From contig DAOUSQ010000066.1 in the NCBI GenBank assembly GCA_030627145.1, positions 1 through 6,152 of the forward strand: a stretch of DNA of 6,152 bases, read 5' to 3'. Under the pieces are notes generated by a model that did no database searches, was not told where the DNA came from, and saw only the letters and a program-made list of their open reading frames with translations. Every line of letters begins with the position of its first letter. Within the stretch, counting starts at the first letter, position 1. Of the stretch, positions 1 to 5,571 are shown in pieces. Position numbers and translations under genes: made by a program. Source of the DNA: Syntrophomonadaceae bacterium. GTDB taxonomy: Bacteria; Bacillota_B; Syntrophomonadia; Syntrophomonadales; Syntrophomonadaceae.

Positions 1-1
1 C

Positions 2-118
2 GTTCAGATGTTTATTGAGCTAATAACACCGATAGCAATAGAAGAAGGATTAAGGTTTGCTATAAGAGAAGGTGGAAGAACCGTTGCATCAGGTGTTGTT
101 ACCGGGATTGAAGAATAA
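2..118 (+). CDS. tuf: Elongation factor Tu, C-terminal end (partial)
   Basis: This is the 3' end of a gene that starts before the window: 38 codons and a TAA stop. The reading frame gives a tail containing [20 protein letters not shown] followed by [13 protein letters not shown], the characteristic end of domain 3 of bacterial EF-Tu. EF-Tu is the cytoplasmic GTPase that delivers aminoacyl-tRNA to the ribosomal A site. The GTPase domain is outside the window and cannot be checked. The position directly before rpmG-secE-nusG is the common arrangement in Bacillota. A weak hairpin follows the stop, and a new promoter lies before rpmG, so tuf probably ends an upstream transcription unit (inference). 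Confidence 0.95.
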   Translation, partial: VQMFIELITPIAIEEGLRFAIREGGRTVASGVVTGIEE

Positions 119-155
119 GTATTAATTTTGCCGGGGCTTATCTGGGTTAATCAAC

Positions 156-189
156 AGCAGAGGACTAGAACATCTGCTATAGTGTTTTT
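156..189 (+). terminator. Possible weak terminator after tuf
   Basis: AGCAGA (156-161) can pair with TCTGCT (173-178) around an 11-nt loop. A run of five T follows at 185-189. The stem is only 6 bp and the T run starts 6 nt after it, so termination would be inefficient at best. Its place after tuf and before a promoter fits a terminator. Confidence 0.35.
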
Positions 190-207
190 CAGGGATGCTC
201 TAAATTA

Positions 208-237
208 TTGACATAAATGATGACGTTATGATAGAGT
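208..237 (+). promoter_or_regulatory. Sigma-A-type promoter for the rpmG-secE-nusG-rplKAJL operon
   Basis: A perfect -35 box TTGACA lies at 208-213 and a -10 candidate TAGAGT (4 of 6 consensus bases) at 232-237, with an 18-nt spacer. Transcription would start near 243-245, about 20 nt before the rpmG ribosome binding site at 262-268. TATGAT (227-232) is a better -10 match by itself, but it is only 13 nt from the -35 box, which is too close. No other convincing promoter lies between tuf and rplL. Confidence 0.65.
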
Positions 238-276
238 ATTGTAGGATTTTTGTGACGGGATGGAGGTGTACTCAGA

Positions 277-426
277 GTGAGAGTAGGAATAACATTAGCA
301 TGCACCGAATGTAAACAACGTAATTACACAACTACCAAGGATAAGAAAAAACAGACAGAAAGAATTGAATTGAGAAAGTATTGTAAGTTCTGTAATGCAC
401 ATACTGTCCATAAAGAGATAAAGTAA
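277..426 (+). CDS. rpmG: 50S ribosomal protein L33
   Basis: The protein has 49 aa ([20 protein letters not shown] and on), the usual length of L33, a small protein of the large subunit near the tRNA exit site. Two CxxC pairs, C9/C12 and C36/C39, form a zinc ribbon, so this is the zinc-containing (C+) form. The start is GTG at 277. A strong GGAGGTG at 262-268 lies 8 nt upstream, and no other in-frame start fits it. It is the first gene of the operon, with secE starting about 20 nt after its TAA stop. The gene is short and easily missed by ORF callers because it lacks an ATG start. Confidence 0.93.
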   Translation: MRVGITLACTECKQRNYTTTKDKKKQTERIELRKYCKFCNAHTVHKEIK

Positions 427-445
427 TATTGGGGATGTGAGTATA

Positions 446-688
446 TTGGCTAAGAACAATGTTACTGCTAAAAATGAAGTAACCATGACAGGACGCTGGG
501 CAAATATTAAGCAATATTTTGTAGATGTTTACAGTGAACTCAAAAAAGTCCACTGGCCGAGTAGACAGCAATTGATAGCTTATACCGGGGTAGTATTGTT
601 TTCTGTTGCCCTGGTAGCGTTAATAATATGGTTATTTGATTCGGGAGTCTCGGTTTTATTGGAAAAGTTATTTGAGGCCTTTGCCTAA
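446..688 (+). CDS. secE: Preprotein translocase subunit SecE
   Basis: This is the short bacterial SecE with one membrane span. It clamps SecY in the SecYEG channel of the cytoplasmic membrane. From TTG 446 the protein has 80 aa and begins MAKNNVTAKN. The family hallmark is the amphipathic cytoplasmic segment YSELKKVHWPSRQQL (residues 29-43). A single hydrophobic segment follows (about 44-64, IAYTGVVLFSVALVALIIWL). The start is uncertain. GTG at 437 would add MSI, but the GGGG at 431-434 is then only 2 nt away, whereas it lies 11 nt from TTG 446. Both choices give the same domain. secE lies between rpmG and nusG, the conserved order. Confidence 0.93.
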   Translation: MAKNNVTAKNEVTMTGRWANIKQYFVDVYSELKKVHWPSRQQLIAYTGVVLFSVALVALIIWLFDSGVSVLLEKLFEAFA

Positions 689-690
689 AC

Positions 691-1314
691 ATGGAGGAGG
701 TGGTTCCAATTAGTGTAGAAGAGCAATTGGAACAGGATGAGAAAATAGAAATTGAACAGGAAACCCAACCAGCTGAAGAGAATAAACACCAGGGTAAATG
801 GTATGTAATACATACTTATTCGGGTTATGAAAATAAAATAAAGGTTGACCTGACTAAAAGAGTAGAATCCATGAATATGAAGGATAAGATTTTTGATGTA
901 ATTATTCCTGAAGAACAGGAAGTAGAATATAAAGGCGGCAAGAGAAAAGTCACGAATAAAAGAGTCTTTCCTGGATATGTTATCGTTAATATGAATATGG
1001 ATGAAGATTCATGGTATGTAGTTCGGCATACGACTGGTGTTACAGGATTTGTTGGAAGTGGGAGCAAACCTATTCCTTTACAGGCCGATGAGATAGATAA
1101 AATTTTTAGACAAATGGGATTGGTAGAGAATAAAGCAAAACATATGGATGTAAAAATTGGTGAAAGCATCAGGGTAAAAACAGGACCTTTTGCTAATTTT
1201 GAAGGTATAGTAAAAGAATTGTTACCTGACCGGGGTAAAGTAAAGGTTAATATATCTATGTTTGGCAGGGAGACTCCTGTGGAACTGGATTATGAACAGA
1301 TAAATAAATTATAA
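691..1314 (+). CDS. nusG: Transcription termination/antitermination factor NusG
   Basis: NusG binds RNA polymerase and affects pausing, Rho-dependent termination and coupling to the ribosome. As called from ATG 691 it has 207 aa. Residues 36-140 form the NGN domain (GKWYVIHTYSGYENK, later KRVFPGYVIVNM and VRHTTGVTGFVG). The C-terminal KOW domain spans about 155-207, with VKTGPFANFEGIVKEL and VKVNISMFGRETPVELDY. The first 35 residues are an acidic, low-complexity extension (many E and Q), longer than in typical NusG. The start is odd: the perfect AGGAGGTG (695-702) lies inside the called gene. It is correctly placed for an in-frame ATT at 709, which would give 201 aa. ATG 691 has only GAGG 13 nt upstream. 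The gene follows the secE stop by 2 nt. Confidence 0.95.
   Translation: MEEVVPISVEEQLEQDEKIEIEQETQPAEENKHQGKWYVIHTYSGYENKIKVDLTKRVESMNMKDKIFDVIIPEEQEVEYKGGKRKVTNKRVFPGYVIVNMNMDEDSWYVVRHTTGVTGFVGSGSKPIPLQADEIDKIFRQMGLVENKAKHMDVKIGESIRVKTGPFANFEGIVKELLPDRGKVKVNISMFGRETPVELDYEQINKL
693..703 (+). promoter_or_regulatory. Ribosome binding site inside the called nusG start region
   Basis: GGAGGAGGTGG contains AGGAGGTG (695-702), an exact match to the anti-Shine-Dalgarno complement. It begins at the third base of the ATG that is usually taken as the start. Six nucleotides downstream is an in-frame ATT (709-711). The GTG at 713-715 is in the wrong frame and is followed at once by TAG. The site therefore argues for initiation at a non-canonical codon. 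Confidence 0.6.
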
Positions 1315-1326
1315 GGAGGTGAAAGC

Positions 1327-1752
1327 ATGGCCAAAAAAGTTATGGGGAGGATATCATTACAGATAGCTGCAGGTAAAGCTACGCCAGCACCACCAGTAGG
1401 GCCAGCGCTTGGTCAGTATGGTGTAAACATAATGGGTTTTTGTAAAGAGTATAATGCTAAAACCGCTAATCAGGCAGGATTTATTGTTCCGGTTGAAATA
1501 ACTGTATATGAAGATAGATCCTTTTCATTTGTTATAAAATCACCACCAGCATCAGATTTGCTCAAAAAGGCAGCTAATATTGAAAAAGGTTCTGGTGAAC
1601 CGAATATTAACAAAGTAGGGAAAGTTCCCCGTGAAAAACTTGTTGAAATCGCTGAGACCAAAAAAGAAGACCTGAATGCTGCTGATCTGGAAGCGGCTAT
1701 ACGGATGATAGAAGGAACAGCTAGAAGCATGGGTATTGAGGTAGTTAATTAA
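1327..1752 (+). CDS. rplK: 50S ribosomal protein L11
   Basis: The protein has 141 aa, the standard L11 length. L11 binds 23S rRNA in the GTPase-associated center and contacts elongation factors. The N-terminal domain shows the proline-rich hallmark [17 protein letters not shown] (residues 19-35). The C-terminal rRNA-binding domain (about 72-141) holds [19 protein letters not shown] and the closing [12 protein letters not shown] 1327 has a perfect AAGGAGGTGA (1313-1322). That site overlaps the nusG TAA stop, so the two genes are probably translationally coupled (inference). The spacer to rplA is 104 nt and carries an RNA hairpin. Confidence 0.98.
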   Translation: MAKKVMGRISLQIAAGKATPAPPVGPALGQYGVNIMGFCKEYNAKTANQAGFIVPVEITVYEDRSFSFVIKSPPASDLLKKAANIEKGSGEPNINKVGKVPREKLVEIAETKKEDLNAADLEAAIRMIEGTARSMGIEVVN

Positions 1753-1814
1753 TTGGTTTCTTCGCCTGAACTCAAAACTTGAAAATAACAAATTAGTAAT
1801 TGTGCAAAACATAA

Positions 1815-1842
1815 GTGGGAGGATTTAATCCGCATAAACCAC
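1815..1842 (+). promoter_or_regulatory. Candidate L1-binding mRNA hairpin (23S rRNA mimic) before rplA
   Basis: The RNA folds as GTGG (1815-1818) with CCAC (1839-1842), then an asymmetric internal loop (GA at 1819-1820 against seven bases, GCATAAA, at 1832-1838), then GGATT (1821-1825) with AATCC (1827-1831). The left strand GUGGGAGG, and a right strand ending in A-rich loop plus CCAC, resemble the L1 site in 23S rRNA helices 76-77 as I recall it for E. coli (GGUGGGAGG opposite UACCACC). L1 is known to repress its own operon by binding such a mimic. Here the element ends 1 nt before the rplA ribosome binding site region (GGGAGGT 1844-1850), so bound L1 could block rplA translation. The function is inferred. 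Confidence 0.65.
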
Positions 1843-1856
1843 AGGGAGGTATTAAT

Positions 1857-2558
1857 GTGAAAAGAGGAAAAGCGTATAAAGAAGCAAGTCAAAAGGTCGA
1901 TAAACACAAACTATATGAACCCCTCGAAGCACTCCAACTGGTAAAAGAAACATCATCAGCCAAATTCGATGAGACAGTAGAAGTTCATATTAAACTTGGT
2001 GTTGATCCACGTCATGCTGAACAGCAGGTAAGAGGTACTGTGAGCTTGCCACATGGTACTGGGAAGACCCGGAAAGTACTGGTTTTTGCCAAGGGCGAAA
2101 AAGTAAAGGAAGCTGAAGCATCCGGAGCTGATTACGTAGGAGGCGAAGAACTGGCCGAAAAAATCAAGGGTGGTTGGTTTGATTTTGATGTAGCTGTAGC
2201 TACACCGGATATGATGGCTGTAGTAGGTAAACTAGGTAAGATACTTGGACCAAGGGGGCTTATGCCTAATCCCAAGGCAGGAACTGTAACTTTCGATATT
2301 GAACGAACAGTTAATGAACTAAAGGCTGGTAGAATAGAATATCGTCTTGATAAGAATGCTATTATTCATGTTCCTATTGGGAAAATTTCCTTTGATATCG
2401 AAAAACTGCAGGAAAATCTTAATGTTTTTGTAAATGCTCTTATTAAAGCAAAGCCAGCTGCTGCTAAAGGGCAGTATATGCGTTCGGTAAATATTTGCTC
2501 TACAATGGGCCCGGGAATAAAGGTTAATCCTCTTGTGTTAATGGCAGCTAATAAGTAA
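1857..2558 (+). CDS. rplA: 50S ribosomal protein L1
   Basis: L1 forms the mobile stalk that helps release E-site tRNA. It often acts as a translational repressor of its own mRNA. From GTG 1857 the protein has 233 aa, the usual length, starting [20 protein letters not shown]. Signature segments are [24 protein letters not shown] (37-60), the inserted domain II with [19 protein letters not shown] (126-144), and the end [17 protein letters not shown] (207-223). The GTG has GGGAGGT (1844-1850) 6 nt upstream. An in-frame GTG at 1815 would add 14 residues, but it has no ribosome binding site and lies in the proposed L1-binding hairpin. The start at 1857 is therefore preferred. Confidence 0.97.
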   Translation: MKRGKAYKEASQKVDKHKLYEPLEALQLVKETSSAKFDETVEVHIKLGVDPRHAEQQVRGTVSLPHGTGKTRKVLVFAKGEKVKEAEASGADYVGGEELAEKIKGGWFDFDVAVATPDMMAVVGKLGKILGPRGLMPNPKAGTVTFDIERTVNELKAGRIEYRLDKNAIIHVPIGKISFDIEKLQENLNVFVNALIKAKPAAAKGQYMRSVNICSTMGPGIKVNPLVLMAANK

Positions 2559-2587
2559 AATAAAACATATATAAAATTGAAAACTAG

Positions 2588-2716
2588 AACTGTAGACAGC
2601 CGGTGGCGAAAGCCATAATAAACTTAAGTTTGCCTGCCGAGGTTATAAAATAGTTAAACTGCCTGTATTTTTTGCAGTTTAAAAACCTCTGCAACTGTTG
2701 TCTGCAGAGGTTTTTT
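2588..2716 (+). ncRNA. Ribosomal protein L10 leader (rplJL attenuator)
   Basis: The segment contains the conserved core of the L10 leader family (Rfam RF00557, recognised from memory): GTAGACAGCCGGTG (2592-2605) and, downstream, GCCTGCCGAGGTT (2632-2644). Between them are a GNRA hairpin (TGGC-GAAA-GCCA, 2604-2615) and the palindrome AAACTTAAGTTT (2620-2631). CGG (2601-2603) can pair with CTG (2634-2636) to close the core. A 9-bp hairpin, TTAAACTGC/GCAGTTTAA (2654-2662/2674-2682), and an intrinsic terminator follow. In this family the L10-(L7/L12)4 complex binds the leader and lowers rplJL expression. No separate promoter is evident, so the leader probably acts within the read-through operon transcript. 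Confidence 0.88.
2684..2716 (+). terminator. Attenuator terminator of the L10 leader
   Basis: CCTCTGCA (2686-2693) pairs with TGCAGAGG (2703-2710) around a 9-nt loop. AA before the stem can pair with the first bases of a T6 run (2711-2716). The structure is a classical intrinsic terminator, 110 nt before rplJ begins its ribosome binding region. The left arm can alternatively pair with TGCCGAGGTT at 2635-2644, which would prevent termination. Confidence 0.85.
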
Positions 2717-2841
2717 GAGTTTAATTTTAATTTTTAATTAATGAAGAAAAACTAATGTTTTTCATTGATAAAAGTATGAGAGGACTTGGGACTAACCTGA
2801 AATTAATAATTCATAATTATATATAAAGGGGGTGAAAAAGC

Positions 2842-3366
2842 ATGCCCAAGATCGAAGAAAAACAAAAAGTTATAAAAGAGATAGAACAAAAGTTGGAAAA
2901 TGCGAACCTGGTTGTTTTTACTGATTACAGGGGTATTAACGTAGAAGAGATGACTGATCTTAGAAACAGACTGAGGGTTCCAGGAGTAGAGTATAAAGTG
3001 CTTAAGAATACTATGACAGAGTTTGCTCTACAGAATCTGGGTTATGAAGATGTGATATCGCATATAGAGGGACCCAATGCAGTTCTCTTCAGTAATGAAG
3101 ACCCGGTTGGTCCGGCTAAGACTATTTTTGAATTTATCAAAGAGTACAAGAAACTTGAAGTTAAAATAGGAATACTTGAAGGGCAAACGATATCGGCAGA
3201 GAAAATAAAATCCTTAGCAGAGTTACCTTCCAGAGAAGTTCTTTTAGGGCAGGTGGTTGGTACCATGCAAGCTCCAATTTCAAGTTTTGTTTATGTTCTA
3301 AATGCAAATCTTACAGGTTTAGTAAGAGCTTTAGAACAAGTAAGAGAGAAAAGAGAAGCAAGCTGA
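2842..3366 (+). CDS. rplJ: 50S ribosomal protein L10
   Basis: L10 anchors the L7/L12 dimers to the GTPase-associated center of the large subunit. The protein has 174 aa, normal for the family. Hallmarks are VVFTDYRGINVEEMTDLR (24-41), the rRNA-contacting YKVLKNTM (51-58), EGPNAVLF (76-83) and LAELPSREVLLGQVVGTMQAPI (125-146). The last part, LTGLVRALEQVREKREAS (157-174), is the helix that carries L7/L12. ATG 2842 has a strong GGGGGTGA (2828-2835). The gene follows the L10 leader, which should control it together with rplL, 51 nt downstream. Confidence 0.98.
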   Translation: MPKIEEKQKVIKEIEQKLENANLVVFTDYRGINVEEMTDLRNRLRVPGVEYKVLKNTMTEFALQNLGYEDVISHIEGPNAVLFSNEDPVGPAKTIFEFIKEYKKLEVKIGILEGQTISAEKIKSLAELPSREVLLGQVVGTMQAPISSFVYVLNANLTGLVRALEQVREKREAS

Positions 3367-3417
3367 TATAGGAGAAAAACTATCAAGTAAATTAAATAAT
3401 TTAGGAGGTAATAAATA

Positions 3418-3795
3418 ATGAGTAAAGTACAGGAAGTTATTGATATTGTTAAAGAGTTAACCGTGTTGGAATTATCAGAACTGGTTAAGGCTTTGGAAGA
3501 AGAATTTGGCGTAAGTGCAGCTGCCCCGGTTGCTGTTGCTGCAGCACCGGCTGCAGGGGCTGCTGCTGAAGCTGTTGAAGAACAGACTGAATTCGATGTT
3601 ATTCTTTCATCAATAGGTGATAAGAAGATTAACGTAATTAAAGTTGTCAGAGAAATTACCGGTTTGGGACTTAAAGAAGCTAAAGCGCTGGTAGATGGTG
3701 CCCCCGGCGCTATCAAGGAGAAAATATCTAAAGATGAAGCAGAAGAGATTAAAGCAAAAATTGAAGAAGCCGGCGGTGGCGTAGAAATAAAGTAG
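3418..3795 (+). CDS. rplL: 50S ribosomal protein L7/L12
   Basis: L7/L12 is the acidic, multi-copy stalk protein that recruits and activates translational GTPases such as EF-Tu and EF-G. The protein has 125 aa, the normal length. The N-terminal dimerization and L10-binding domain is residues 1-33 ([20 protein letters not shown]). An Ala/Pro/Val-rich hinge covers 34-52. The globular C-terminal domain (about 57-125) contains [38 protein letters not shown] and the end [13 protein letters not shown] 3418 has AGGAGGT (3403-3409) 8 nt upstream. A strong terminator 10 nt after the stop closes the operon, so rpoB is not read from here. Confidence 0.98.
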   Translation: MSKVQEVIDIVKELTVLELSELVKALEEEFGVSAAAPVAVAAAPAAGAAAEAVEEQTEFDVILSSIGDKKINVIKVVREITGLGLKEAKALVDGAPGAIKEKISKDEAEEIKAKIEEAGGGVEIK

Positions 3796-3804
3796 TTTTT
3801 TTAG

Positions 3805-3838
3805 AAAAAGGTGCTGCTTATATGCAGCACCTTTTTTT
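3805..3838 (+). terminator. Strong intrinsic terminator of the rplL operon, likely bidirectional
   Basis: GGTGCTGC (3810-3817) pairs with GCAGCACC (3824-3831) around a 6-nt loop, followed by T7 (3832-3838). An A5 run (3805-3809) precedes the stem, so the reverse strand also has a stem followed by T5. It could stop transcripts of the convergent cheA as well. Confidence 0.93.
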
Positions 3839-3840
3839 CA

Positions 3841-4084
3841 TAAATTAACAACGCAACTTTCGGAGTTGACAATACCTAATTTGAAGTAATACCAAAATAT
3901 GGATGTTTTTGTCTGAGAACACTTAGTTAGGAGTTAAGAGTTCTTGTAATAAAATTCAGCTAAGTTAATGATTATTTGCCTCACATCTAAGGTTCCACTT
4001 TAAACCCCGAGCAGACACGCGGGTTTGCCCTTACAAGGGACAGGAATTTTTAAGTCTAACGTCTACTAACCCTTTTACCTATCA
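3841..4084. other. Non-coding convergent intergenic region with several hairpins
   Basis: No gene is seen in these 244 bases. Visible structures are AGAACACTTA/TAAGAGTTCT (3916-3925/3935-3944, one mismatch), AAACCC/GGGTTT (4002-4007/4021-4026, extendable by CG/CG with one bulged base), and right after it CCCTT/AAGGG (4028-4032/4035-4039). A perfect TTGACA at 3866-3871 lacks a good -10 box. None of the hairpins is followed directly by a T run on either strand. The region could be a rearrangement scar, an intergenic repeat or the 3' untranslated region of cheA. The sequence does not decide between these. Confidence 0.5.
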
Positions 4085-5554
4085 CTAAAATAATGTTCCG
4101 ATATCTATTATTAATGAAATATTACCATCACCTAAAACAGCAGCCCCTGATATGCCAGGTGTTCCATGTAGTAACTTGCCCAGAGAACTGATGACAATTT
4201 CCTGAAGCCCTATCAGCTCATTAACGGTTAGACCTATATATTGATGATCTTTTTTTATTACGACCACATAGAGTTTTTCATTAATATCATCTTCCAATTC
4301 TGCTACTTCCAGGAGTTCAGCTAAATTAATTAATCGCAGAACATTACCTCTTAAAACTACTACTTCTTGACCCTGTACTTTTTTTATCTCGTGCTTTTCA
4401 ACTGCAGTAATTTCAGCTATATTTGCCAGAGGGATAGCATAAATTTCTTGTCCCACTGTAATCATTAATGCCTGGATAATTGCCAGTGTTAAAGGAAGCG
4501 AGATAGTAAATATCGTGCCCTGCCCCGGCCTGTTTTCTACCGATATAGTACCGTTTAACGATTGAATTGTTGCTTTTACAACGTCAAGGCCTACCCCTCT
4601 TCCTGATATGTCAGTAACTTCAGTGGCCGTGCTGAACCCGGGAACAAAAATTAAATTAATGATGCTGGCTTCGTCCATTTGTTCGAGTTCTTGCTGGGAA
4701 ATAAAACCTTTTTCAACAGCCTTTCTTTTAATATCCTCCACATTGATCCCGCGTCCGTCGTCTTCAACTATAATAACAATAGAATTACCTTCCTGTTTGG
4801 CGGCAAGTCTTAATGTTCCCTGTGCCGGTTTACCGGATCTTTTTCTATCTTCGGGATTTTCGATACCATGGTCTATGGAATTTCGCACAAGGTGTAACAG
4901 TGGATCAGCAATTTCATCGATTATTTTTCTATCCAGTTCAGTTTCTTTTCCTTCTATAACGAGGTCAATATCTTTCCCCAGTTTTTTGGTTAAATCACGG
5001 ACCATTCGAGGGAACCTGTTAAAAACCTGCTCAATAGGCACCATTCTAGCACCCATGGTAATATTCTGCAGGTCGGAAGTTATCTTATTTATTTGTATAA
5101 CAGTTTCATTAAGTGCAGAAATATTAGCCATTTTTGATATTTGTTCCAGACGACTTTTGTTAATAACTAATTCACCGACCAGATTCATCAACTTATCCAG
5201 TTTTCCAATATCTACGCGTACAGTTTGATTTATTTTGGTATTATTATTATCACCAGAGCTGGTATTTTGCCTAGGGACTTCCCGGGTACCTGAAGCGGTG
5301 TTCATGGATTTGATTTGCTGTATACTAACTTCACTGATTTGGTTTATAGCTTTGCTGATATCATCTTCGTAAGCGGATGTTACCAGTATGATTGTAAACT
5401 CATTTTCAAAATTTTCATCTTCAAGGGCACGGCTGTCAGGAATAGACTTGACTATTTGCCCTATTTTCTCCAGGTTATTGAACACCATAAAGGCCCTTAC
5501 AGATTTCATTACACAGTCAGGGGAAGTTTCAATAGTCAAATGATAAATATTCAA
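4085..5554 (-). CDS. cheA: Chemotaxis histidine kinase CheA, P2-P5 part (second frame of a split cheA)
   Basis: This frame (489 aa from TTG 5554) encodes the kinase core of CheA. CheA passes phosphate to CheY and CheB and works with CheW at membrane receptor arrays. In order: P2 CheY-binding domain (about 1-78); a polar N/S/T-rich linker (82-109); P3 dimerization helices (TVRVDIGKLDKLMNLVGELV, 111-130); P4 ATPase with N-box HLVRNSIDHGIE (221-232), G1 DDGRGI (265-270), F-box PGFSTA (305-310), G2 GRGVGL (318-323) and GQGT (344-347); and the P5 CheW-like domain (about 354-489). All catalytic motifs look intact. P1 is missing because it lies in the upstream frame. TTG 5554 has no ribosome binding site (only an A run), so independent initiation is doubtful. 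The frame probably continues from P1 by a -1 shift. Confidence 0.93.
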   Translation of the reverse strand: MNIYHLTIETSPDCVMKSVRAFMVFNNLEKIGQIVKSIPDSRALEDENFENEFTIILVTSAYEDDISKAINQISEVSIQQIKSMNTASGTREVPRQNTSSGDNNNTKINQTVRVDIGKLDKLMNLVGELVINKSRLEQISKMANISALNETVIQINKITSDLQNITMGARMVPIEQVFNRFPRMVRDLTKKLGKDIDLVIEGKETELDRKIIDEIADPLLHLVRNSIDHGIENPEDRKRSGKPAQGTLRLAAKQEGNSIVIIVEDDGRGINVEDIKRKAVEKGFISQQELEQMDEASIINLIFVPGFSTATEVTDISGRGVGLDVVKATIQSLNGTISVENRPGQGTIFTISLPLTLAIIQALMITVGQEIYAIPLANIAEITAVEKHEIKKVQGQEVVVLRGNVLRLINLAELLEVAELEDDINEKLYVVVIKKDHQYIGLTVNELIGLQEIVISSLGKLLHGTPGISGAAVLGDGNISLIIDIGTLF

Positions 5555-5571
5555 GTTTTTTTTTTGTTTGC
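5551..5571 (-). other. A10 slippery run: frameshift site in cheA
   Basis: On the coding strand, bases 5565-5556 are ten consecutive A, read as AAC AAA AAA AAA ACT TGA in the P1 frame. Backing up one base gives AAA AAA AAA AAC TTG AAT, which enters the P2 frame without a stop. The run fits the A_AAA_AAA heptamer pattern for ribosomal -1 slippage. It is also long enough for polymerase slippage (runs of about nine or more). The stop TGA and the codon TTG overlap as TTGA. I see no strong stimulatory stem-loop just downstream. Confidence 0.75.

Noticed and set aside
119..207. A tRNA gene between tuf and rpmG, as found in some relatives
   Set aside because: No TTCGA-type T arm, acceptor pairing or CCA end can be made from this stretch.
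295..571. Hydrophobic minus-strand frames opposite rpmG and secE
   Set aside because: They overlap two confidently identified genes and are explained by the complementary AT-rich codons.
1815..1856. Upstream GTG start for rplA adding 14 residues
   Set aside because: It has no ribosome binding site and lies in a hairpin. GTG 1857 has GGGAGGT at good spacing and gives the normal L1 length and N-terminus.
2786..2817. A promoter directly before rplJ (TTGGGA with CATAAT)
   Set aside because: The spacer would be 20 nt and the -35 box is poor. The L10 leader upstream gives a sufficient explanation for control.
3291..3716. A 141-codon minus-strand frame opposite rplJ and rplL
   Set aside because: The Ala-rich stretch mirrors the rplL hinge codons. 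It is a shadow of a certain gene.
3866..3892. Promoter from the perfect TTGACA at 3866-3871
   Set aside because: The nearest -10 candidate, TAATAC, is at 15-nt spacing and matches only three of six positions. No gene follows, so it is not listed as a promoter.
4608..5228. A 206-codon open frame on the plus strand
   Set aside because: It is antisense to the intact P3-P4 domains of cheA. Its Ser/Ile/Leu-rich composition is that of a shadow frame, and no family is recognisable.
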